From JBGVMW01 sp045125095 (GTDB lineage Bacteria; Bacillota; Clostridia; Lachnospirales; Lachnospiraceae): 22,009 bases of DNA. Each line of letters starts with the position of its first letter. Positions within the stretch are counted from its first letter, which is position 1. The position numbers and the translations under genes are program-made. Below, one piece after another: positions 15,795 to 22,009 of this stretch. The notes below the pieces were generated by a model. It made no database searches. It saw only the letters and a list, made by a program, of their open reading frames with translations, and was not told where the DNA came from. The stretch is from the NCBI GenBank assembly GCA_045125095.1, contig JBGVMW010000306.1, forward strand, positions 1-22,009, read 5' to 3'.

Positions 15795-15811
15795 TGTCCT
15801 GAATAGTTACT

Positions 15812-15840
15812 ATTCTACAATACTTTTTCGGAAAACACAA
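15812..15840 (-). promoter_or_regulatory. Probable tatD-rsmA promoter
   Basis: TTGTGT (15840-15835), 17 bp, TAGAAT (15817-15812). The -35 box is poor, the -10 good. It diverges from the SRP RNA promoter, with about 20 bp between the two -35 boxes. Confidence 0.45.
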
Positions 15841-15860
15841 ACAATATAAGAAAAACGCAT

Positions 15861-15889
15861 TTGACAAAACAGTAAAAACAAGGTATACT
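15861..15889 (+). promoter_or_regulatory. Strong promoter of the SRP RNA gene
   Basis: Perfect TTGACA (15861-15866), 17-bp spacer, TATACT (15884-15889). Transcription should start near 15896, matching the beginning of the structured RNA. Such near-consensus promoters are typical of stable RNA genes. Confidence 0.85.
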
Positions 15890-15895
15890 GATACA

Positions 15896-16190
15896 ACATG
15901 AGTTTGTTATAAAGCTTCCGCGCAGCCGGGGAGTTAGCGGTGCCCTGTACCTGCAATCCGCTATAGCAGGGGTGTTGTTCTGTTTCGGGATTTTGTGTCT
16001 TGTATAGCTGCCCAGTAGAAGTGGTGTTGACGCTTGGGTCTTGCGCAACAGTTCTCTGTGAACCGTGTCAGGTCAGGAATGAAGCAGCACTAAGCAGATG
16101 TTTCTGTGTGCCGCAAGGGTGCCTGGGCCGAGCTAACTGGACTGGTAACGTATACGAGGCCTGTTTCAACGCAGAGCGCGCGGAGATATA
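15896..16190 (+). ncRNA. ffs: Signal recognition particle RNA, long Bacillus/Clostridia type
   Basis: The RNA component of the signal recognition particle, which binds Ffh and targets membrane proteins. The diagnostic helix 8 sequence is at 16067-16088: GTCAGGT, a GGAA tetraloop, then GAAGCAGC, with the symmetric and asymmetric internal-loop bases in place. The usual C-G pair closing the tetraloop is A-U here (CAGGAATG), which keeps pairing. The 5' and 3' ends can pair (CCGCGC near 15918 with GCGCGG near 16178), so the molecule is about 290 nt and contains the Alu-type domain, as in Bacillus. Ends are approximate. A consensus promoter and a terminator frame it. An open frame at 16000-16191 inside it is fortuitous. 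Confidence 0.92.
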
Positions 16191-16236
16191 AATATAATTT
16201 TACAGAAAATATATGCCCTCGGATTGTGAGAGCTTG

Positions 16237-16268
16237 AAAACCCCAATAGCAACAACTATTGGGGTTTT
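16237..16268. terminator. Bidirectional terminator shared by SRP RNA and spmA
   Basis: A 13-bp perfect stem (AAAACCCCAATAG / CTATTGGGGTTTT) with loop CAACAA. It stops the SRP RNA transcript on the plus strand and the spmA transcript (stop at 16273) on the minus strand. Confidence 0.92.
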
Positions 16269-16272
16269 ATAT

Positions 16273-16923
16273 TTATCTTTTTTCACGCATCATTTTACAA
16301 AATACAATTGCCACCACCGTACCGATTGTAGTTGCTACTAACCCCGGAACGATTACGGCTGACGGATTTACACTGCCATACTGGCTTCGATAGGCAATAA
16401 TGGTAACCGGAATCAATTGCAATGATGATATATTTAGGATGAGAAAATCACACATTTCTTTTGAAGCGGTTCTGCCAGAAGGATTCTTAGATACCAGTCC
16501 CCTTTTATTTTGACTCTGTTCTGTCACTCCTATATATTCTAAATTTCCCCGCTCCTCCTCAAGCTGTGACAACGCTTCCATTGCCTGCAACCCGGCAGGT
16601 GTTGCCGCCCATCCTAAGCCTAACATATTTGCTATTACATTTGTGGTGATATAGCCATTGGCAGGATGCTCCTTCGGGATATTAGGGAACAGAAAATGGA
16701 TAAATGGCTGCATCTTTCTTGTCAGTCCGGCTATCAAACCGGATTTTTCCGCAATTTCCATTAATCCCACCCAGACGCCCATTACTCCAAGCATGGTAAT
16801 ACACAAGGAAACAGCATCTTTTGCAGATGATAACGCTGCATCCGACACTGCCTCCATATTGCCAGTAAAAGCACCATATAAGATTCCAATTACAATCATC
16901 GCTGCCCACAGATAGTTTAACAT
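16273..16923 (-). CDS. spmA: Spore maturation protein A-like, nucleoside-recognition (Gate) domain
   Basis: A membrane protein of 216 residues. It has the SpmA pattern: N-terminal MLNYLWAAMIVIGILYG, then AVSLCITMLGVMGVWVGLMEIAEKSG, then NVIANMLGLGWAATPAGLQAM. SpmA with SpmB contributes to spore core dehydration in Bacillus. The usual spmB partner is not downstream; the gene runs straight into the terminator shared with the SRP RNA. A charged loop (about 122-160, EERGNLEYIGVTEQSQNK) makes it slightly longer than the Bacillus protein. The ATG follows AAAGGTGG. A -10-like TATACT lies at 16960-16955 upstream, without a clear -35 box. The organism is therefore probably a spore former or a descendant of one. 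Confidence 0.85.
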   Translation of the reverse strand: MLNYLWAAMIVIGILYGAFTGNMEAVSDAALSSAKDAVSLCITMLGVMGVWVGLMEIAEKSGLIAGLTRKMQPFIHFLFPNIPKEHPANGYITTNVIANMLGLGWAATPAGLQAMEALSQLEEERGNLEYIGVTEQSQNKRGLVSKNPSGRTASKEMCDFLILNISSLQLIPVTIIAYRSQYGSVNPSAVIVPGLVATTIGTVVAIVFCKMMREKR

Positions 16924-16999
16924 ACTACATCCACCTTTTTCTTTCTGTAAGAAAAGTATATGATTTTGTATGTGGGTTGATGCATTTTGTAACTGGGTA

Positions 17000-17110
17000 T
17001 TACACTTTTGATTCTCTTACCACATAATAGCCTATCAGCGGCCAGATAATGAGTGTAAGACTCAATGTGCTATTGTTTACCATGCTGTCCAATCCTGCAT
17101 CTGCTACAAT
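17000..17110 (-). pseudogene. C-terminal fragment of a membrane protein
   Basis: A minus-strand frame without a start reads LDSMVNNSTLSLTLIIWPLI followed by GYYVVRESKV and a stop at 17000. The hydrophobic segment with a charged end is what a transporter or permease C terminus looks like. It is in a different frame from the kinase remnant just upstream, so the junction is not a simple truncation. No family can be assigned. Confidence 0.35.
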
Positions 17111-17273
17111 AAAATGTTATAGCAAATTCCAGACCAGTTCCTATTCCTCTGTTCAGATCATTTTTATAAAATCGCTGAAATATATGCTGAATATCATAGG
17201 CTGTCAACTCTCCTCGCAGGGTTTGTTCGGCTTCATTAGAAAAAGGTGAGTGCCAAGTATAATGCAAATGCAA
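17070..17273 (-). pseudogene. Remnant of a histidine kinase ATPase domain
   Basis: The 67-residue frame contains DIQHIFQRFYKNDLNRGIGT followed by GLEFAI, which aligns with the F box (IFERFYK) and G2 box (GTGLGLAI) of sensor histidine kinases. Everything N-terminal of the ATPase domain is missing, and the end runs into unrelated sequence (FYCSRCRIGQHGKQ). It lies downstream of the intact two-component operon and is a different subtype (OmpR-partner style) from the HisKA_3 kinase there. Confidence 0.6.
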
Positions 17274-17355
17274 CTCGAACTTCCTGCGTTACATTTGTAT
17301 TTGCTGTAACAAGCGAACTCTCTTTATCATCTTCTACAATTAATATCTTTTTCAT
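17236..17355 (-). pseudogene. N-terminal stub of a response regulator
   Basis: From an ATG 22 bp after the intact regulator gene, the frame begins MKKILIVEDDKESS, the classic receiver-domain start with its acidic pair, then departs into VTANTNVTQEVRVAFALYLA and stops after 39 residues. AGG-containing sequence precedes the ATG, so the stub may still be translated. It overlaps the start of the kinase remnant in another frame. Together they look like an internally deleted regulator-kinase pair. Confidence 0.55.
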
Positions 17356-17377
17356 AAGAGTACCTGCCTTTATCACC

Positions 17378-18031
17378 TTATTCATCCAATCCGTTCTTCA
17401 CCGCATACACTGCCAACTGCGTGCGATCTTTTAAGGATAATTTTTCAAGGAGCCTTGATATCTGGTTCCGCACTGTTCCCTCTGCTAGATACAAAGCTGC
17501 TGCAATCTCTTTGTTATCATACCCTTGAGCAACCAGTTTCAGCATTTCTCTTTCCCGATCAGAAAATGCCATGCCACTGTCGGCCTTCTCTTTCCCCACA
17601 TCCTTTGCCTTCTCCATACGGCTTCGCATCATCTGGTATACACCACTTCCAAAAATACTCATGCCCGCATAAACACCTTTTACGGAAGCAATCACTTTCT
17701 CATCTTCCATTTCCTTTAAGATATATCCGTCTGCACCACTTGCCAATGCTTTTTCGATGGTTTCTTCGTCGTCAAATGTGGTCAACACCAATGCCCGTAC
17801 TTGTGGAAAACGTTTTTTGATTGCCTGTATTCCGTAAGCACCATCATATTCCGGCATACGCATATCCATAAGTACCACATCCGGTTCGTATACTTTGCAT
17901 TTTTCAAAAGCTTCTTTTCCGTTCTCAGCCAGTGCCACTACCTGAATGTCTTCATCCTGCTCTAACACAGCCTTCAAGCCCTGTCTTAAAATCATAATAT
18001 CATCTGCTATCAATACTTTTATCTTTCCCAT
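17378..18031 (-). CDS. NarL/FixJ family response regulator
   Basis: A two-component DNA-binding regulator of 217 residues. The receiver domain (1-120) has the acidic pair Asp10/Asp11, phosphoacceptor Asp56 in LMDMRMP, Thr84/85 and Lys106. A LuxR-type helix-turn-helix follows (about 153-214: SDREREMLKLVAQGYDNKEI ... VRNQISRLLEKL). It begins 9 bp after the kinase stop, with the AGGGAGC site overlapping that stop, so it is translated with the kinase. Likely targets include its own operon, where TGACA half-sites cluster. The overall layout resembles LiaSR/DesKR systems, but the signal is unknown. Confidence 0.95.
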   Translation of the reverse strand: MGKIKVLIADDIMILRQGLKAVLEQDEDIQVVALAENGKEAFEKCKVYEPDVVLMDMRMPEYDGAYGIQAIKKRFPQVRALVLTTFDDEETIEKALASGADGYILKEMEDEKVIASVKGVYAGMSIFGSGVYQMMRSRMEKAKDVGKEKADSGMAFSDREREMLKLVAQGYDNKEIAAALYLAEGTVRNQISRLLEKLSLKDRTQLAVYAVKNGLDE

Positions 18032-18040
18032 AATTGCTCC

Positions 18041-19666
18041 CTATACTGGTATTTTAATTCTTGTTAAAAACCCTTCACCCTTTGCCGATATGAATTTTAC
18101 CGTTCCTTTGGCTTCCTCTACCCGCTCTCTGATTCCACGAATTCCATTGTTTTCTGTTAGGACTTCACAACCCTGTCCATCATCTCCAATAATCAATTCC
18201 ACTGCTTCCTTTTGAAACCGTAAAATGATTTCTATTTTAGAAGCCTGTGCATATTTTAAGGCATTGGTAATGGATTCTCTGACACAGTCATACAGTACTC
18301 TTGATACATGGGAATAGCTTTCCGAATCTGTTCCCTGCACCGTAACCTCCACCGGAATTTCTTTTACCTGATCTGCCAATTGCAAAATACCTTGTGTCAC
18401 CAGTTCACTGGCTGCCTGCTTGCGCAACTGGTTAATGGACTGGCGAAGTTCTTTGATGCCTTCACTGGATAAAGCTCTTGCCTGTTCTAAATATTCCTTC
18501 ACTTTATCTTCTTCCTGATTTTCACTGGATACGGATGCCAATTTCATATAAGACTGAATCATAGTCAGTGTATGCCCTGCTGTATCATGTACCTGCTGTG
18601 CAATACGATTTCGCTCTCGCTCTAATGCCAATCGTTCATTCGTAATAGCAAGCTCCCTTGTCTGGTGTAGCAGCTCATAATATTTGCTCACGTCCTTTAA
18701 CATAAACACAGTTACCCTGTTTCCTGACAACTGTGCCATTGGCACTTCCATCATTTGTTCTTCTTCAGACTGGTATGTTTGAAGTTGCAAATACCGACCT
18801 TCTTCATCCACATACAAACATTCCCCATCCTGATATTGAAACTTTGCTAACTGTCTTTCTATCACGGACATGTTCATTGGGGCTTCTGCCAGACTAAGTC
18901 CTAACAAGGTATAAAACGCCCCATTGGAATAGGTACATACACCATTTTTACCAAAGATACCAACACCATCGGAAAGCCCTGACAAAATCACGTCAAATGC
19001 CGTAATATTCACCTCTAAGAACCGGTATTTCATAGTTGCAAGTAACACGAAGATTCCTGATATTCCAAATCCAAGAGGTGTAATATCAAAGGAGGCACGA
19101 ATGAATCCGGTGAGATAAATAACATTTAACAGAACTGGCACTAACACCGATGCTATAATCAATCCTTTCGCTGTTCTGCTTTCCTTTTGGGATGCCAGAT
19201 TTCGGTACAAAAGGATTGCACCAAACCCAACCAGTATATAAGTAGTAATTACATTGGTGTAAAAGAACACTCCATGCTCCACGCTCTCCTGTGTAAAACT
19301 GGTGTAATACAAATGATGCTTTTCATTGGTAAGCACCATTAAAAAATGAAAACAGGATAACCCAAAGGGCAAGTATTTTTTTACTGCTTGTAATGTTTTT
19401 CCTTCATATAAAACTGCAAAATAATACCAAAAAGTCCCCACAAAACAAATGCCTGCGTTTCCCAAAAGATACGCTACTTTTAGCTCTGTTTCCGTGCCTG
19501 ATAATAAAATTAAAATCTGGGAACAGCACCATAAGATGACTGTTCCCTGACAAACCATATACATATGATTATGAGATTCTCTTTTTCCTTTCAGGAGCAG
19601 CACTGTCATGCTGACAACTGCCGCCCCAATGACTGCCATATAGACCATTCCCAAAATTAGTGACAT
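18041..19666 (-). CDS. Sensor histidine kinase, 7TM-like input, PAS and HisKA_3 domains
   Basis: A membrane kinase of 541 residues. About seven hydrophobic segments fill residues 1-215, with a tryptophan- and tyrosine-rich pattern like the N-terminal 7TM kinase region. A PAS-like domain follows (about 220-325, DVILSGLSDGVGIFGKNGVC). The dimerisation helix carries the phospho-His360 in RIAQQVHDTAGHTL, and the ATPase domain has the N box ESITNALKYAQA, DDGQG and GIRGIRERV. ATG 19666 was chosen because AAAAGGAGAG lies upstream and the ATG is one base after the preceding gene's TAG; a TTG at 19696 would overlap that gene. It phosphorylates the adjacent NarL-type regulator. Confidence 0.93.
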   Translation of the reverse strand: MSLILGMVYMAVIGAAVVSMTVLLLKGKRESHNHMYMVCQGTVILWCCSQILILLSGTETELKVAYLLGNAGICFVGTFWYYFAVLYEGKTLQAVKKYLPFGLSCFHFLMVLTNEKHHLYYTSFTQESVEHGVFFYTNVITTYILVGFGAILLYRNLASQKESRTAKGLIIASVLVPVLLNVIYLTGFIRASFDITPLGFGISGIFVLLATMKYRFLEVNITAFDVILSGLSDGVGIFGKNGVCTYSNGAFYTLLGLSLAEAPMNMSVIERQLAKFQYQDGECLYVDEEGRYLQLQTYQSEEEQMMEVPMAQLSGNRVTVFMLKDVSKYYELLHQTRELAITNERLALERERNRIAQQVHDTAGHTLTMIQSYMKLASVSSENQEEDKVKEYLEQARALSSEGIKELRQSINQLRKQAASELVTQGILQLADQVKEIPVEVTVQGTDSESYSHVSRVLYDCVRESITNALKYAQASKIEIILRFQKEAVELIIGDDGQGCEVLTENNGIRGIRERVEEAKGTVKFISAKGEGFLTRIKIPV

Positions 19667-19667
19667 A

Positions 19668-21377
19668 CTATGATTCGCTCTCCTTTTTGATTGCAAGCAG
19701 AACCAGAATGACGCCTGCTACAAATAAATATATCCACCATGCGATGCTTAACCAGAAATGTCTTGTAATATAAACCACCATGGATAATAATACAACAGTT
19801 GCAAGCACTGCATATTTACGATTATTGAAACCAACACCTGCTAACAACATAACTACACCAGTAATGCCCAGAATCATTACATTCACCAGTTCTCCGCCTA
19901 CAATACTATTCAACAACAAATGTAACATAATGATACATGTCAGAATAAAACATATAACTTCCATTATTTTCTTTTTATGATACCAGACAATTCTTAAAAT
20001 CACAACGCCTATTGTATACAATAAACAACACCACTCTACATCAAGTACATCAGGGATAACGAAAAATGGCTGGCTAAATGCTGCAAACTCTGCTGCTAAC
20101 AATGCAATCATCTGTAACATACATTTTTCTGAACTGTTTTTCTTCTGGAACAAAGCCACTGTCAGACATATAATTGCCAATATCAAATATCGTACCATTT
20201 CCTTGTAATCAACATTAGTTACTACCATAGTGGTCATCATCAGAATGGCTGCAATGGCCTGCAATCCTGCTGCTTTTACATATGTTTTTTCTTTTGTCTC
20301 CCATACAATGCTTCCTTTTTTGTTCATTTTATATAGGAACGGAATGCAAGCAGTCACCATAACAAATGTAAATGGAAGACAACGGATATCTGCATACATC
20401 CCCTCTTGATGTACAAAATAATACTGAGGGTTTGAATATGGTATTAACTGCATAAATGGTGCTACAACCCCCACCACTATCTGGGTATACAACAATTCCT
20501 TTCTGAAAAGAATCAATGCCATCACCACATTTACCACATAACCAACAAATAAAACTCCAAGGAAAGATAATTGCCAGTCTTCCGATGCAATACTATTGAC
20601 AAAATCTGCACCTGCAATTACTGTCCACATAATGGATATACTGTTGCACACACGAATGAACGTATTCTTCTTTCTTTTATAAATCAGAAGGGTAGATACC
20701 ATCAATACCACAGCAAATAAAAATCCACTTCCCTTCTCCAACTTGCCAAATAGCACTCCTACCACTACCAGCCAGATGTAAAAAATAATATGAATAATAT
20801 AACTTACCAGAAAAGCTGTCTTTAATCCTTCGTTATTCTCTGCTATCCAATATTCCCTTACATAATCACCCACAGAGAGGAGAATAACCATTCCTGCTAA
20901 AAGGCAAGATGCAGTCTCAATACCACCTTCAAAGGTAACTGTTCCAAACCAGATGACAGCATCTCCAAATACTACAAGTGCAACATAATCAAACCATTTT
21001 TTTCTTCCTATGAAACGAATACATGCTGGAAGAATCATGACAAGGTTGGCAAAAAACATCTTCCATGCAATCGGGTGGTCGTATGCCAATTCCCCATAAC
21101 TTCCCCATTCTCCAAAAACGGAAGCCCCAAGTAAACCTGTAAATATGGTTCCCAAATAGTAAAGGGCTGCTTCTGTCTTTCTTAACTTATAATTGCGCTT
21201 TGCTCTCCATGCACCTACAAAAAATGCTGCTGTTACAATGAGCAAAAAAATTTGTTTCACAACCAAAGGCAAAATCTGCCATGCAGTAGTAGCAAACAAA
21301 ATTCCTGATATTGCAATAAACACAAAGCCTACCACCATTAAAAGTATTGAATTCTGATTTTTATTATTTTTTTCCAT
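19668..21377 (-). CDS. DUF2157-like multi-pass membrane protein
   Basis: A protein of 569 residues made of more than a dozen hydrophobic segments, without enzymatic motifs that I recognise. The N-terminal part (GFVFIAISGILFATTAWQIL ... LRKTEAALYYLGTIFTG) fits the DUF2157 pattern. It is the first gene of the operon with the kinase and regulator and is translationally coupled to the kinase (TAG-T-ATG). ATG 21377 was chosen because GAGG lies 8 nt upstream; the GTG at 21386 would overlap that site. A role as a co-sensor or as the protected or regulated membrane function is inferred from linkage only. Confidence 0.85.
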   Translation of the reverse strand: MEKNNKNQNSILLMVVGFVFIAISGILFATTAWQILPLVVKQIFLLIVTAAFFVGAWRAKRNYKLRKTEAALYYLGTIFTGLLGASVFGEWGSYGELAYDHPIAWKMFFANLVMILPACIRFIGRKKWFDYVALVVFGDAVIWFGTVTFEGGIETASCLLAGMVILLSVGDYVREYWIAENNEGLKTAFLVSYIIHIIFYIWLVVVGVLFGKLEKGSGFLFAVVLMVSTLLIYKRKKNTFIRVCNSISIMWTVIAGADFVNSIASEDWQLSFLGVLFVGYVVNVVMALILFRKELLYTQIVVGVVAPFMQLIPYSNPQYYFVHQEGMYADIRCLPFTFVMVTACIPFLYKMNKKGSIVWETKEKTYVKAAGLQAIAAILMMTTMVVTNVDYKEMVRYLILAIICLTVALFQKKNSSEKCMLQMIALLAAEFAAFSQPFFVIPDVLDVEWCCLLYTIGVVILRIVWYHKKKIMEVICFILTCIIMLHLLLNSIVGGELVNVMILGITGVVMLLAGVGFNNRKYAVLATVVLLSMVVYITRHFWLSIAWWIYLFVAGVILVLLAIKKESES

Positions 21378-21419
21378 ATGTAACACCTCTTTTTCTATTA
21401 CGGTTCATTTGTTAGGATT

Positions 21420-21449
21420 ATTATAAGAATAATTTGAGATTTTTGTTAG
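21420..21449 (-). promoter_or_regulatory. Promoter of the DUF2157-kinase-regulator operon
   Basis: A perfect TATAAT (21425-21420) with a poor -35 box (CTAACA at 21449-21444, 18-bp spacing). The weak -35 next to TGACA half-sites suggests activator-dependent initiation. The start would be about 35 nt before the ATG. Confidence 0.55.
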
Positions 21450-21450
21450 A

Positions 21451-21498
21451 TGTCATCTGTCATTATCTGTATATAAAATGACAGTGACAAATGTCACT
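21451..21498. promoter_or_regulatory. Cluster of TGACA/TGTCA half-sites, likely regulator binding array
   Basis: Five half-sites in 48 bp: TGTCA at 21451 and 21458, TGACA at 21479 and 21485, TGTCA at 21492. The last two form a 16-bp palindrome AGTGACA-AA-TGTCACT (21483-21498). They lie immediately upstream of the weak -35 box. A dimeric NarL-type regulator, probably the one encoded in this operon, could bind here. Confidence 0.55.
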
Positions 21499-21500
21499 TA

Positions 21501-21700
21501 TTATATATTACTAAGACGGTAAATATCAATATGTTTTATTGTCAAAATTATTATCTGCTGGGTTTTCATTAATGATTCCTTTTTTATTAAAATCCCCCAC
21601 TTTTTAACATAGTCAAAGCTATGTTTATTTCCCATGCAGTTTTTTCGTTCCACAAATAATCTTTACTTTTCAAAGTACAATGCCAGAGTTTCGCTGGCAT
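21501..21700 (-). pseudogene. Possible short or frameshifted gene of unknown function
   Basis: A minus-strand frame of 37 codons (ATG 21700, stop 21587) begins MPAKLWHCTLKSKDYLWNEK and ends in TMLKSGGF. Read one base on at its end, the sequence continues coding-like as DFNKKGIINENPADNNFDNK to a stop near 21509, which suggests a broken gene. Alternatively, a second 22-codon frame (MKTQQIIILTIK..., 21569-21501, with AAAAGGA upstream) could be a small peptide. A TATAAT lies at 21730-21725, about 25 nt upstream of the first ATG. Neither reading is recognised. Confidence 0.3.
21680..21700. repeat. Hairpin
   Basis: ATGCCAG / CTGGCAT, 7-bp perfect stem with a 7-nt loop. It overlaps the start codon of the 37-codon frame, so that frame could simply be an accident of the hairpin. 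A similar small hairpin (AACATAG / CTATGTT) lies at 21606-21625. Confidence 0.5.
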
Positions 21701-21794
21701 GATCACTCAAGATTCCGAGAGATCATTATATCTTACTAAAAGGGGATTAAAACCATAATTCAAGAAATAAAATTAACCAATAAGAAACTACCTC

Positions 21795-21840
21795 ACCCAA
21801 ATCAGTGAAAAGACATTTTTTGTCCGATTTGGGTCGCTTT
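21795..21840 (+). terminator. Terminator-like hairpin in intergenic DNA
   Basis: ACCCAAATC (21795-21803) pairs with GATTTGGGT (21826-21834), with an inner GACA/TGTC helix, followed by CGCTTTTCTTT on the plus strand. No plus-strand gene precedes it. A further perfect hairpin TTCACCG-TTGTA-CGGTGAA is at 21884-21902. The remaining sequence to the window end (21903-22009) shows nothing I can support. Confidence 0.5.
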
Positions 21841-22009
21841 TCTTTACTATTCGTAAAAAAAATAGACAACTAATCCTGAATTATTCACCGTTGTACGGTG
21901 AAAGCGGCTCAAAGTCACAAAGTTACTGTGTTTAAACTGTTTATTGCATTTCATTTGTTAAGTGAATAGAAAAAGAGCATCCAGTTGTGGTAAAATTAAG
22001 GTGTCGAAT

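Noticed and set aside
15688..15867. 60-residue N-terminal extension of TatD
   Set aside because: The canonical TatD start MIFETHAH with a good ribosome binding site is at 15687, and the extension would span the tatD promoter region.
16000..16191. Plus-strand open frame of 63 codons
   Set aside because: It lies within the SRP RNA, whose helix 8 signature explains the sequence.
21741..21807. Plus-strand frame reading IIQEIKLTNKKLPHPNQ
   Set aside because: It has no acceptable start codon despite an AAAAGGGG upstream, and it ends inside a terminator-like hairpin.

Overview
The window looks like chromosomal DNA of an anaerobic, spore-forming, low-GC Firmicute, most likely a Lachnospiraceae-type Clostridium relative. 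This rests on AT-rich intergenic DNA, consistent AGGAGG-like ribosome binding sites, a Bacillus/Clostridia-type long SRP RNA, a spore maturation gene (spmA), glycogen genes, and a DUF2157/NarL-type two-component operon. It is an inference from gene content, not a database match.

Layout. 1-2030 (+): a dispersed structured repeat (copy A), a decayed minus-strand gene, then lrgA-lrgB (holin/antiholin-like membrane pair), then a second copy of the repeat (copy B). 2024-2671 (+): a HAD-family phosphatase that starts just after copy B. 2699-2733: a strong terminator shared with the convergent minus-strand block. 2802-5149 (-): a secreted FN3-M14 carboxypeptidase and a CPBP-family membrane protease whose promoter lies inside a third, inverted and palindromic repeat copy (C). 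5357-13668 (-): a glycogen cluster read as TPR/AAA-like protein -> glgB -> ABC-F ATPase (Uup/YfmR type) -> glgA, with a promoter before the TPR gene and another before glgA. 14030-15687 (-): tatD -> rsmA. 15896-16190 (+): SRP RNA with a consensus promoter, diverging from tatD. 16273-16923 (-): spmA without spmB, sharing a bidirectional terminator with the SRP RNA. 17000-17355: remnants of a response regulator, a histidine kinase and a membrane protein. 17378-21377 (-): DUF2157-like membrane protein -> sensor histidine kinase -> NarL-type response regulator, tightly coupled. 21378-22009: no convincing intact gene; it holds the operon promoter, a cluster of TGACA half-sites, a possible frameshifted gene remnant and several hairpins.

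What stands out: (1) the repeat family, whose conserved tail places a promoter-like sequence directly in front of two unrelated genes; (2) a TPR-acidic repeat-AAA protein in the glycogen cluster with an intact Walker A but a degenerate Walker B; (3) a 78-bp higher-order tandem repeat within that gene; (4) a compact TGACA/TGTCA array upstream of the DUF2157 sensory operon. None of these is proven to be a new system from sequence alone. The rest is ordinary housekeeping content.
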